Origin: Forficula auricularia
Lineage: Eukaryota; Arthropoda; Insecta; Dermaptera; Forficulidae
DNA: 64,000 nucleotides
Assembly (NCBI GenBank): GCA_024734495.1
Contig: JALMQS010000187.1
Coordinates: 5,316,304-5,380,303 of the forward strand
Direction of reading: 5' to 3'
Shown in pieces: positions 36,084 through 45,336 of the stretch. Positions within the stretch are counted from its first letter, which is position 1, and each line of letters starts with the position of its first letter. The position numbers and the translations under genes are program-made. The notes under the pieces were generated by a model. The model was not told where the DNA came from. It saw only the letters and a list, made by a program, of their open reading frames with translations, and did not search any database.

Positions 36084-36488
36084 CTATGCACATATATAAA
36101 ATGAAAAAGCTGGCGTGATTTTAACATAATATAATAAAATACTTTTTGTATTTAATTTCTAATCAATCGATAAATTAGAATAAATAAATAAATCCAGAAT
36201 CCAACATACCTATCCAAAAATTTGAATGAATTTTCTATATTGCAAATAATAATTAATTCATTAGAAAAAAAAGAAAGAAATATATATAAAAAATAAAACC
36301 AAATTAATACGGGTAACATTTGTCAAAATCATGTCCATACAAGGATTATATATCTATCTAGGTTCACCAAAATTATTGACAATCACATCAGGGTGATAAA
36401 AATTTCTATGAATATGTGTCTAAATACGTTTCGCAATTCAAGTTATTATAGAATTGATTCAAAAATAATATTTAATCAAATATCCTCC

Positions 36489-36731
36489 TAGGGATGAGCA
36501 TCGATGGTCGATGTTTTCAGAATATTGCTTTCTTAAAAACATCAATTTTTTACATCGATAGTTTTCATGGAAATATTTCAGTTAATTTTTGAATTTTTCC
36601 TAATTTTCTGAAACCATGAATTTTTTTAAATAGTACCTATACATTTTCCCTCAAAATACATCGATGTTTTCAGGTCGATATTATCGTTACCTCGATGGTG
36701 AACATCGATATTTTAACTATGGTCATCCCTA
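36489..36731. mobile_element. small TIR element with repeated CATCGATG motifs
   Basis: Inverted ends TAGGGATGA (36489-36497) and TCATCCCTA (36723-36731). The motif CATCGAT or ATCGATG occurs five times inside in both orientations, mostly near the ends. TAGGG termini also occur in the hAT-like elements at 40282 and 62660, but flanking octamers here do not match, so hAT affiliation is tentative. Confidence 0.45.
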
Positions 36732-36774
36732 CTTATAACCACAAAAATAGAATTATTATTATTTTTTTTTTATG

Positions 36775-36970
36775 TGATTCTCTTCAAGACAATTTTCATA
36801 CCCTGTCATAAAAAAATTTAATGTTAAATTTGAAAAATAACGAAAAATTTTATGATGCGCTTATATCAGATAAATTTTATACAAAGGTCGGAAAATAAAA
36901 TAAGATTTCAAAAAATTAAGGATTTTTTTTGAACACCATCCCCTGATTGAAAAGTAACCGCCCTCCACTG
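36775..36970 (+). mobile_element. hAT-like element, 3' end fragment
   Basis: AATGTTAAATTTGAAAAATA, then GAACACCATCCCCTGATTG and CCGCCCTCCACTG at 36958-36970 match the 3' end of the 35128 and 59600 copies. The 5' part is absent. Confidence 0.6.
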
Positions 36971-37599
36971 ATATATATATTTGTATGTTTATTTGCATCA
37001 AGCAGAGGACAATCTTATTGATTTTTCTTTATGAAAACATATTATGATCATAAAACTAACTTTTTGTTATAGATTCTTTGATCAAGTAGTACCGCTTTAA
37101 ATTCTTTACCAATCCTGAAAAGGCACACCCTGCGTATTTCTTCTAGAATTTTCTTAAACCAACAACTGACCCCGCCATCCCACCCTCTCCTTTATAAACG
37201 AGTTGAAGCCCACACAAGTCAATTAGTGAAATGAAACTTAAAGTAGAGAGAGAGAGAGAGCTAGCGACAGATGAGAATACCTCATCATTTCAAAAAGATT
37301 ACTTTTTACTACAAAACCTTCTCTCATTAAGACTGAGAAAACGGAGATTTGGCTGCCCGCACCACGAGAATTGAAAATTGTATCTTTTGTGCTTAATATA
37401 AAAGTACCGGACGGAACGAGCGTTGCTCGATAATATTTGGCTTTAGTTAAAAGCGATTTATTAATATTATTTTTAATTTCAAATTCAGGTAAAAAGGTTG
37501 ATTTTTATTTGCAGTCAGAATTAGAGAAAACTGAAATAAAATTTAATTTTTAATCAATCGTATACATAGTAAATTTATAACAGGAATAGTTATAACCTA
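36971..37599. other. mixed repeat remnants and unique sequence
   Basis: GCATCAAGCAGAGGACAATC at 36992-37011 is the outer block of subfamily A palindromes. 37120-37440 is a little less AT-rich and unique, with a (GA)n tract at 37245-37260. 37440-37500 is related to 24070-24130, the flank of subfamily B. No gene supported. Confidence 0.35.
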
Positions 37600-37638
37600 T
37601 AGGGAATTGGATAAAATTAAAAACACAGAGTTTTTATT

Positions 37639-37690
37639 AAATGGGCCAGACATTTCGTCAATTTATTTTGACTTTTTCAGTGGCCCATTT
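37639..37690 (-). ncRNA. hammerhead-like motif with perfect 10-bp stem I, G8 changed
   Basis: On minus: AAATGGGCCA (37690-37681), CTGAAAA, one A, stem II GTCAA/TTGAC, GAAA, T-GTC, TGGCCCATTT (37648-37639). Stem I is a perfect 10-bp helix, stem II a perfect 5-bp helix and the cleavage triplet is GTC. However the invariant G8 of CTGANGA is A, and this base is the general acid in hammerhead catalysis, so this copy should be inactive. The geometry strongly supports hammerhead ancestry. Confidence 0.65.
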
Positions 37691-37701
37691 TATCCCTCTA
37701 A

Positions 37702-37882
37702 GGGCTGATTGGTGTACGTAAAGTAAATGCTTTTACCACTAACAAACGGTAGATGGTAAATGGAGCCGTTGGGATGGCCAATCAGATGACAGGCACCTGA
37801 ATGTGCCATCCCAGCGTCTCCATTTACCATCTACCGTTTGTTAGTGGTAAAAAGCATTTACTTTGCGACATACAACCGGCCC
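37702..37882. mobile_element. palindromic MITE nested in a hammerhead palindrome
   Basis: Almost entirely palindromic: TAAATGCTTTTACCACTAAC with CGGTAGATGGTAAATGGAG recurs inverted around an internal loop of about 50 bp. Ends are GGGCTGATTG and, complemented, GGGCCGGTTG. It is bordered by TAA and TTA. Compared with the other palindrome arm (CTCTTTGTC), the insert replaces or splits a 3-base TTT, compatible with a PIF/Harbinger-like 3-bp target, though not proven. Confidence 0.65.
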
Positions 37883-38201
37883 TTAGTCAAAAAACAATTT
37901 TACTATTAGACAAAACATCATTAATTTTTCTTTAACAAATTCTTGGCTCAAATTAATCAACAATCTTGAACAATTCTTTAACAATTAGAATATTTGTCGT
38001 CGTTTTTATTACACGTTATCTCTGTATAAAAATTAGAGAACATTTGTTATCTCTATATAAAAACGATGACAAAAATTATACTAGTAATTGTTAAAGAAAA
38101 GTTGCTTCCAAGATTGTTGATTAATTTGAAGCAAGAATTTGTTCAAGAAAGATTAATGATGTTTTGTCTTATAGTGAAATTGTTTTTGACAAAGAGTGAT
38201 T

Positions 38202-38252
38202 AAATGGGCCACAGAGAAAGTCAAAATAAATTGACGAAGCGTCTGGCCCATT
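38202..38252 (+). ncRNA. hammerhead-like motif, decayed core, subfamily C
   Basis: Perfect 10-bp stem I (AAATGGGCCA at 38202-38211 with TGGCCCATTT at 38243-38252), stem II GTCAA/TTGAC, and CGTC. The core reads CAGAGAA in place of CTGANGA and GAAG in place of GAAA. Partner of 37639-37690 and, like it, lacks G8. Confidence 0.55.
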
Positions 38253-38329
38253 TAATAAAAACTCTGTGTTTTTAATTTTATCCAATTCCCTACTATTCCT
38301 GTTATTAAAATTTAATTTATTTTTTTGCC

Positions 38330-38600
38330 AACGTTATGACCAGATCTGACTATCGTCATGGCATTGCTTTGCAAAAAAATGCAATTAAAAATAATATTAA
38401 TATAGATGGAGTTCTTTCGTTAACCCTTTTAAACCCTGAAGAAGGAGAGATGATCCTCCGGATCGACTGGTTTAATGAAGGAATGAAAATTTCATTCTAT
38501 TAAATCCTTTTATTCAGAATTTGTGGTTTTCATTATCCATGGGCTGCCTATGTTTGCGTCAATTCAGCATTAAGTTCTACCACTCCGTTTTCAATAAAAA
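38330..38600 (+). repeat. solo arm of hammerhead palindrome, subfamily B
   Basis: AAACC (38431-38435), CTGAAGA (38436-38442), stem II GGAG/CTCC, and GGTTT (38469-38473) reproduce the stem I and core 5' half of the intact motif at 40057. The GAAA/GTC part reads GGATCGACT, so it is broken. The region is the inverted counterpart of 23930-24110. Confidence 0.55.
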
Positions 38601-38861
38601 AATACATCTAATTAATTAAATTTCATAATTTAATATTTGTAACGAACTATTAGTTGGATTTAAAATTAAAATAAACAATTAGATGATAAAAGGAATTTTA
38701 AAAAAAAACTTAATTATATTAATTTTTTGAGACATCCACTTCTGAATATTTACTTTATTTAAGAAAAAATTAAGCCAATTAAAAAATTATAAAGGGTTGG
38801 AATTTGGAATTAGTGGTGCTTCACAAAATAAAAATTGAATTAAAGTTTGAGTTTACTGGAT

Positions 38862-38901
38862 ACTCTATATATTTCGGGTTTTTTAGTCCATCATCAGGAG
38901 T
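38862..38901 (-). ncRNA. hammerhead ribozyme-like motif, subfamily D
   Basis: On minus: ACTC (38901-38898), CTGATGA (38897-38891), T, GG...CC stem II around an A-rich loop, GAAA (38875-38872), TATAT giving a minimal stem III, A 38866 at the cleavage position, then GAGT (38865-38862) pairing with ACTC as stem I. All invariant core bases are present. Stem II is only 2-3 bp, so stability is uncertain. No inverted partner was found nearby. Confidence 0.5.
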
Positions 38902-38937
38902 TTATACAAAAGACTCACTAATTCCAATCATTTGTAA

Positions 38938-39075
38938 TTTTTACTTTACCATACAGGGTATGGTCAAGTATTGTAATCGTGCATGAAAAAAGTGTTTTTT
39001 TTTCAAAATATCTCAAAACCCGCTGAAACTATTTTGATTAAAAAAATTGAGCAAAACCATGACACCTTACCTTAA
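38938..39075 (+). mobile_element. module-repeat element (family R2), 5' fragment
   Basis: TTTACTTTACCATACAGGGT at 38939 with the GTATTGTAATCGTGCATGAA block, ending in GCAAAACCATGACA. Only the hairpin-terminus side remains. Confidence 0.6.
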
Positions 39076-39715
39076 CAGATCGAGTTGATCCAAAAACCCT
39101 ATAATCCTTGATTTTCGTAAACCTTGCTTTTTTATCTTCAGTCTAATATAAATATTGAACATGGATACTTTTGTATTTAGTTAAAATAAAAATACATGGA
39201 TCAAGAAGAGTGCAAATAAGTTCACTGACTTTCAATTTCTTAATTATGGACTCCACTTACGTTTTCCCCTTTAATTAGAAATCAATATTTATTTAGCTTT
39301 TTAAATGAGAAATCAGAAATTCAATATTATATACAATAGAACAATATGTTAGGGGAAGGAAAGACTGTCAATTCTTCTTCTCTGCCATTTCTATAGAGAA
39401 TAACTGACAACTCACACTGGACATGTTTGTATATATTTATATAGGTATAATATAATATATATACATATTCTTCAATGTTATTATTTATTGAATATTAAAT
39501 TAAATTATTGTAAAAACAATCAATATAACGTTTATTAATGGATCAGAACGTTGGACGATAAATTAATCCCTTTACCAATTGTTTAAAATTTAAATAATAA
39601 TAAACATTGATTTCTATTTTTTATAATTGACAAAGGGATGAATTTATCTCGAAACGTTATAAACATTATATTGATTAGATTGGAGTAATTTTTGGAGACG
39701 GACTGATAAGTGGAA
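39076..39715. other. AT-rich stretch with decayed palindrome
   Basis: 39500-39690 is an imperfect palindrome: AAAACAATCAATATAACGTT on the left and AACGTTATAAACATTATATT on the right, with CTCGAAACGTTAT at 39639-39651 reminiscent of a hammerhead 3' half. The CTGANGA half is not recognisable. The rest shows no feature. Confidence 0.4.
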
Positions 39716-39779
39716 ATTGAGTGGATATCGATGAGGGAGTCCAAAAAACGAAGATAATTTACACTATCTTTTTATTCAT

Positions 39780-39823
39780 AAAACCGACGTTTCGGAGGCT
39801 ATTCCGTCCTTCCTCAGGGTTTT
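39780..39823 (-). ncRNA. hammerhead ribozyme-like motif, left arm, subfamily B
   Basis: On minus: AAAACC (39823-39818), CTGAGGA (39817-39811), A, stem II with one mismatched pair, GAAA (39793-39790), C, GTC (39788-39786), then GGTTTT (39785-39780) giving a perfect 6-bp stem I. Invariant core bases and the GTC triplet are present. Stem III would be the self-complementary ACGT, which has no room for a loop, so cleavage would need a dimer. Confidence 0.65.
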
Positions 39824-40056
39824 AAAAAGTCAGTGAAGGAAATCCAATGCGAAATTTCCCTCTGTCTCCTCGTTCAGTGGCAGGAACAATAATATATTGT
39901 ATTTCATTCTCAGCAGAGATTATAATGTAGTAATAATAAAATACAGTAATCATTACTACATTATAATTCTGCTGAGAATGAAATACAATATATTATTGTT
40001 ACTGCCACTGAAAAAGAACGAGAATGTCTCATTGGATTTTCTTCACTGACTTTTCA

Positions 40057-40098
40057 AAACCCTGAAGAAGGAGGGAATAGCCTCCGAAACGTCGGTTT
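40057..40098 (+). ncRNA. hammerhead ribozyme-like motif, complete, subfamily B
   Basis: Stem I AAACC (40057-40061) with GGTTT (40094-40098); core CTGAAGA (40062-40068); extra A 40069; stem II GGAGG (40070-40074) with CCTCC (40081-40085); GAAA (40086-40089); C 40090; GTC (40091-40093), cleavage after C 40093. Every invariant position is present. Stem III is the palindrome ACGT, as in hammerheads that act as dimers. Similar minimal-stem-III type I hammerheads are known from Penelope-like elements. Activity is inferred, not shown. Confidence 0.75.
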
Positions 40099-40281
40099 CA
40101 TAAATAAAAAGATAGTGTAAATTATCTTCTTTTTTTGGTCTGCCTCATCGATATCCACTCAATTATAATGATTGTTTTAACAGAATTTTATTGAATATTT
40201 AAATTATTATTATGAACAAAATATAAAAGTAAAAATTAATTAAAAAATAAAATTCTAGAGTGATATGATTTGATTCTAACC

Positions 40282-40606
40282 TAGGGTGGTAATTTTTTCC
40301 GCGGTCTAATCCGGGACATTGACCACCACAACATTAAGAAAAAATTTTTTTTAAAAACTAAAATGAAACATGAAAATTCAGTAAAAAAATTATATACGAG
40401 TATAGTATAATAAGTGTGTAGTGACTGTAAACATAAGCGTAGATGAGTGAATATAGTCATGTTCGCAGAGACGCGTCAATAAAATATAATCGAAAATTAT
40501 TATATAAAATTCACATGATATGATGAATTATCTAATTCGGGACATTTGCCGGGACATATATTAATACTGGACACAGGTCTTTAATCCGGGACAAATGGTC
40601 ATCCTA
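40282..40606. mobile_element. small hAT-like element (325 bp)
   Basis: Starts TAGGGTGGT and ends GGTCATCCTA. Octamers TTCTAACC (40274-40281) and TTCTAACG (40607-40614) match at 7 of 8 positions. CCGGGACA motifs occur three times inside. No coding. Confidence 0.65.
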
Positions 40607-40676
40607 TTCTAACGCTTACTGTGTTTTCTCAAGTTCCTTTCCTTGAAACTGAGTTTTGATTACCATCGAGGGGTGA

Positions 40677-41061
40677 TCCGCAATTGGAAGTAGGTGTACA
40701 CCTCTTTGGAAGTATTTTGGAAGTACTTGGAAATATTTGAAAGTACTTGGGAATCTTTTGAAGCACTTGGAAATATTTAGAAGTGCTTGGAAATATTTGG
40801 AAGTACTTGGAAATATTTTGAATTACTTGGAAATATTTTGAATTACTTGGAAATATTTTGAATTACTTGGAAATATTTTGAATTACTTGGAAATATTTTG
40901 AATTACTTGGAAATATTTTGAATTACTTGGAAATATTTGAATACTTGGAATAGTACTTGGAAATATTTTGAATTACTTGGAAATATTTTGAATTACTTGA
41001 AATATTTGGAAGTACAAGTGGAAGTAGGTGTACAGCATATTAGGTCGCGGTATGCCCCTCG
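40677..41061 (+). mobile_element. minisatellite-bearing TIR element, copy 3 (385 bp)
   Basis: Starts CGAGGGGTGATCCGCAA and ends GGTATGCCCCTCG. Target duplications ATTACCAT (40669-40676) and GTTACCAT (41062-41069) match at 7 of 8 positions. It carries the largest array in the window, about 15 units. A homogeneous run of ATTTTGAATTACTTGGAAAT units at 40810-40930 shows recent local expansion of one variant. Confidence 0.9.
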
Positions 41062-41069
41062 GTTACCAT

Positions 41070-41877
41070 TAAACACATATTTTTGGTGAAATATCTAATT
41101 TAAAAATTATCAATCCAAGAACGTTTCCTACTTCATTTATACGAATTTGTTACTTTAGATGATGAGTATGAAATAGTTTCATTCAAATTTAGAAATAGAC
41201 AATCGAAACATCAATTCTTTCGATTTCTCTTTATTACATGATTATGCGTTGTTCTCATTTAATGGATGTTAATTTCAAATCATTCATTTTATTTACGAAA
41301 ATCTAATGATTCGGCATAATTTAAAATAGAAAAATTAGGACTCGAAACATTAGTGGAGAAAAAGACATTGAAAATAATAATTATTATGTTACAACATCTG
41401 TTGATGAAATAAATTTTAAGAGCTAAGAAATTACCGGAGGGATATGGTCCTGAATAAAAATAAAAATTTCCTTCAAACAAATTTCGATACTGAAGTAATA
41501 CGGTTTTTGCATTCATCAGGCCCTGAAGAGATAACTAATTAAGAGAGAAATTTTGAAAATACTACAATTGGTTTGTGAAAAACATTTGGACTAACTAAAA
41601 AAAAAAATCAACTGGTGTGGTCACCACACGAATTTCACATCCTCATTTATTTGAAATCATTACGACACTCAAAATTTACATCCATTTCCTTTATTTCAAT
41701 CGGATTAAAATTTATACACGACTAATAACTCATGACACACTAGTGATAAGTAAAGCTATTTTAAAAAATTTGGCTTAATTTGATCAATTTTTAATAAGAA
41801 ATAAAATTATTTAGAATTAAGAAAATATTGAATTTTGATAAAAAAATTTTAAGGCCTTAATAAATAATTAGTTGTTA
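41070..41877. other. AT-rich non-coding stretch
   Basis: Nothing recognisable. Confidence 0.5.
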
Positions 41878-42230
41878 ATGAAAAGGTCACTTAATTTTAT
41901 TTAAAAGCTTTTTTTCGAAAGCTAAAACTAAAATTTGGTTCAATTTGGATGAAGAGTATAAAACGCTCATTAGGATAAGTGATTGAAAAGCTTCACTTAA
42001 TTTTATTCAAAACGTTGTGAGAAACCTGTACCTAGAATTTGGCTCAATTTGGATGAAGAGTGTAAAAAGGTCCTTAAGGATAATTAATGAAAAAGTCACT
42101 TAATTTGATTCAAAACGTTGTAAGAAACCTAAACCTCAAATTTTGTTCAATTTGGATGAAGAGTGTGTCCTTGAGGATAATTAATGAAAAAGTCACTTAA
42201 TTTGATGAAAACGTCGTTAAATAATTTAAG
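41878..42230. repeat. tandem array of a ~104-bp unit, about 3.4 copies
   Basis: Units start ATGAAAA(G)GTCACTTAATTT near 41878, 41981, 42087 and 42184 and contain TTCAATTTGGATGAAGAGT. The third unit is shortened and the fourth is partial. Divergence rises from right to left, as in an array growing at one end. No match to the other repeats in the window. Confidence 0.75.
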
Positions 42231-42469
42231 GGGGTGATTATATTTAATAAGGGCGGGAAATAGTTCACTATCCCCACGTAAAGAACAATTTCCAAAGATG
42301 TATCCAGTAAGAAAGTCCGAGCACAAATGGCTCGGATGCCTTGATCCCTCTCCTTATATTGCAACTACAGAGGGAGTAATATGGAGGGGATTTTTCAAAA
42401 ATATTTTCAAAAAATACCTTCAAATTCCAAATTTAGATAATAAATATTATTTCATATCTAACCATCTAC

Positions 42470-42540
42470 TTATTTGGATATGCCCCTTAGTCGAGAGGGC
42501 TGCAAGGGGCCCCCCAATAGTTAAAGTTTGGGAACCTCTG
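42470..42540 (-). mobile_element. hAT terminus fragment
   Basis: On minus the sequence starts CAGAGGTTCCCAAACTTTAA at 42540, a classic hAT terminal sequence, followed by GGGGGGCCCC. The matching opposite end was not found within several hundred bases. Confidence 0.5.
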
Positions 42541-43283
42541 ATCTAGCAAATATTTTTTTACACACACACACACACGATTTCTTTAAACAACTGTTATGAA
42601 CTCAGAGGTCTCTGAAACGTAAATATTTGTAAAAATTCTATTCTTTAATTAAGTAATTGAAATAAAATTCTTGATACTATCGGAAAGTTTACTCGTGTCG
42701 ATTCTATCAACGTCAAAATATTCGTAATTTTATCAAAAGGTCATTAATTAATGATGAAATGAAAAAAAATGTCTATACATAGATCCTGTTACTTGATTTT
42801 GAATAAATAAATAGCTCATGTGATTATTTTCTGACGAATCTTCACAAAGTCGAACTTAATATTTAAGTATCGATTGTTCTTTGCTGACGGAATTCAAGTT
42901 ATGTGGAATGTACTACTATTACTAATATTGATAATAATTGTGTTTTAATGTACCTTTATGATAAAATTTTCACAATCAGAGCCAGATTACACGTGTCTAT
43001 AGACTATTTTCAAAACAATACCATTATGTAAATATAAGTAAATTTAAATGAGAGTATTTATACGGGTATTTAGAAAGAAAAAACACCTTTTAAATCATCA
43101 AGATATTAATTTTAACGAGTATATATTGATAATTTTGATAGACACTTTTTTACGAAATTAATGCTGATTACTAGTGGATTTATTTCTCCCCAAGGCCTCA
43201 TTTCAAATAAAGAAAAATTCTATCATTCTAGTTAAAATATTTCGTTCAATTAAAAAAAAAATGAAGATCATTATACTATTTGA
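42541..43283. other. AT-rich non-coding stretch
   Basis: No gene. (CA)n at 42560-42574. Confidence 0.5.
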
Positions 43284-43575
43284 CTAAAGAAACCTGCATG
43301 TTTCAAAAAGCTAATTTTTAGTTTTTTTTTAACTTTATCTATTCAACTAATAGTAATATAATTCAAGAGAAAATGTCAAGATCTTAATTTTCAATTAGAC
43401 CCTAAGAAAATGTTTACATTTTATAAAATTTTATTTTCAAAAATTTGCTCGGTAATGTGTGATTGAAACTTCACCAAAGCATAGATAGAGACTTAAACTA
43501 TTATAAAAAATTAAGTTATAGTTATCATCTAATATTTTTTATTTAACATTGGTGGCGAAAGGACCTCCTTAAATA
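43284..43575 (+). repeat. direct duplication, first copy
   Basis: From AAGAAACCTGCATGTTTCAA to GACCTCCTTAAA the segment recurs in the same orientation at 43988-44279 with few differences. The intervening 410 bp are not duplicated. No coding. Confidence 0.8.
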
Positions 43576-43987
43576 GAAATGAAAATAGTTAAAAATATAT
43601 AATTTTCATGTAAGAAATGAAGGAAATATTATTAAAATTGTATTCTAGACTCTAGAGGGCATTAGGACTACCTGAAGTAAAATAATTCACATTTTGATGT
43701 ATAATTAATAAATTAATTGGTTGACATTTTGAATCGATAAATTTAAAATTACCATATGTAAAAGATATATAGGTATTTATACAATTTTAATTTTCCCTGA
43801 AAACATGGTAAATTTCATTTCTTAAATCAAATAAATTAACACCCACCGAACTTATTATATAGAGACAATTGGAAATAAATAAACGTATTAATACTGTTAT
43901 GTTTACATCCAAACATAGCATTTATGTGATTTTTTAAAGTATCTAAATATCTAAGTAAATTCGTCGGTCAATCATATATTTTATTGC

Positions 43988-44279
43988 AAAAAAAGAAACC
44001 TGCATGTTTCAAAAAGCTGATTTTTAGTTTTTTTTAACTTTATCTATTCAACTAATAGTAGTATAATTCAAGAGAAAGTGTCAAGATCTTAATTTTCCAT
44101 AAGACTCTAAGAAAATGTTTACATTTTATATAATTTTATTTTCTATTGATTTTCTCGGTAATGGGTGATTCAAACTTCACCAAAGCATAGAAAGAGACTT
44201 AAACTATTATAAAAAATTAAGTTATAGTCATAATCTAATATTTTTTATCTAACATTGTGGGCGAAAAGACCTCCTTAAA
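43988..44279 (+). repeat. direct duplication, second copy
   Basis: Direct repeat of 43284-43575. A third, much shorter piece of the same end (AATATTTTTTATTTAATTTT, with GGATCTCTTTAA) lies at 44773-44814, just beyond the hAT fragment that follows. The hAT fragment may therefore have inserted into a third copy. Confidence 0.75.
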
Positions 44280-44282
44280 CTC

Positions 44283-44775
44283 CACAGTTCCTGAGATGGA
44301 AATCTTCTACAATGAATCAGCCTGTCCTATAAGAAAATCTTAAATTTCTCCTAATTCTATTGCTATAAGCAAAGTATGACTTGTCTATAGTACTCTTAGT
44401 TATTTCCGATCTTATATATTGAGAGTTTTTAGAAATTGATTATTCCAGAGATTCTCGATTCATCTTTATATGTACTTTTCTTTTTTGTATTATTTCTATT
44501 TTAATAATTCCTCAGCGAAAATTATTTTTATTCGACTAAAACTCTTCTGAACTTGTCTTTGACATGCTTGAACGGGAATATATACCAGGCAGGGATTTCA
44601 AACCTTCTAACCGCACCCTTTTCGGAAAATTATTCATTTTAATTTCCCCATGAAATTATGTAACAATGTTATTTCATTTCAAAAACCAAATACTATTCAA
44701 AACAAAAAAAATGTTTTTTACAGAAATATTTGAAATAACGGATGTTAATCTTAAAATTTAAAGATCCTCCTAATA
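44283..44775 (-). mobile_element. hAT-like element fragment in the putative intron
   Basis: Complement of the central part of the 35128 and 59600 copies: ACCAGGCAGGGATTTCAAAC near 44583 and TTCAGTCGAATAAAAAT-type text. Both termini are missing. It ends less than 100 bp upstream of the splice acceptor at 44870. Confidence 0.65.
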
Positions 44776-44871
44776 TTTTTTATTTAATTTTGGGACCTAA
44801 AGGATCTCTTTAAGTACTCTATTTTAAATATCTTTTTTGAGTATCCTAAACTAATTGAATTTTTTTTTCAG

Positions 44872-45202
44872 ATTCGTCTGCGATAGTAACGGCCATTATG
44901 TAAAGCCAGCGTTTTCGACTGAATTACCACCAACCGGAGACGGAAACTACCACGAGCGCGCTATTTACTGGAATGTGAGCGCAATTCACACACCTACCTC
45001 GGGAAGTTCTTCCTCGTCGGACCGCGACGCTTTGTACCACATCATGTCTCGCGCTGATGAACAACTGTTTCGTGCTGCTGTGGCCAAAGGAACCCGTCCT
45101 CCATCGCCATTGCCGGACTTTTCCAGCCCGATCCACCAGCATTCCAGTCGACATTACCGACGAAGACATTGTCGACGGCCACGCGGGGATCGCAGCTTAT
45201 GA
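44872..45202 (+). CDS. putative host exon, 3' part of an unidentified protein gene
   Basis: This is the best candidate host coding sequence. A polypyrimidine tract and CAG (acceptor at 44870-44871) precede a GC-richer open segment. In the only open frame it reads FVCDSNGHYVKPAFSTELPP, then GDGNYHERAIYWNVSAIH, a serine-rich stretch (SGSSSSS), YHIMSRADEQLFRAAVAKG and a proline/arginine-rich tail ending TGA at 45200-45202. The phase requires a preceding codon split 2/1 with the first base A. I do not recognise the family; no membrane segment or catalytic motif is seen. In the last 75 bp another frame (PVDITDEDIVDG...AAYD, stop at 45204) looks equally or more protein-like, so a frameshift near 45120-45145 is possible. 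A donor-like AAT|GTGAGC at 44972/44973 could join to 45337. Confidence 0.55.
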
Positions 45203-45336
45203 CTAGTGGCGTCCACGTCTGACGAAGACTCTTCTGCATAGATCTGAAACAGAACCAAACTATTCATGTATTCCTCAATAAGACTGGATTAAAAAAAAAA
45301 ACGTTTTAAATATTTTGATTCTCGTCTTCCTGACAG

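Larger units (their letters stand above)
37600..38310. repeat. hammerhead palindrome, subfamily C, with nested MITE
   Basis: GGGAATTGGATAAAATTAAA at 37603 is inverted near 38290. The arms continue through hammerhead motifs (37639-37690 minus, 38202-38252 plus), GACAAAACATCATTAAT and CAACAATCTTG blocks to a centre near 38045. The left arm contains an extra palindromic element at 37702-37882 that the right arm lacks. The short relative at 50755-51000 has the same outer arms and a shorter centre. Confidence 0.8.
39716..40163. repeat. 448-bp hammerhead palindrome, subfamily B, best preserved
   Basis: Perfect 21-bp outer inverted repeat beginning ATTGAGTGGATATCGATGAG (39716-39736, complement at 40143-40163). 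The arms remain nearly complementary through hammerhead motifs (minus 39780-39823, plus 40057-40098) and GAATGAAATACAATATATTA to a loop of about 20 bp near 39943. High arm identity indicates a recent origin or arm-to-arm conversion. No coding. Confidence 0.9.

Noticed and set aside
39639..39651. Additional intact hammerhead
   Set aside because: Only the CGAAACGTT half is present; no CTGANGA or stem II partner.
40677..41061. CRISPR-like array
   Set aside because: Units are contiguous 20-bp repeats without unique spacers, inside a transposon with inverted ends in an animal-type genome.
44924..45239. Minus-strand open frames of 81 and 65 codons
   Set aside because: They overlap the plus-strand exon, which has a splice acceptor and protein-like codons; GC-rich coding DNA often leaves the opposite strand open.
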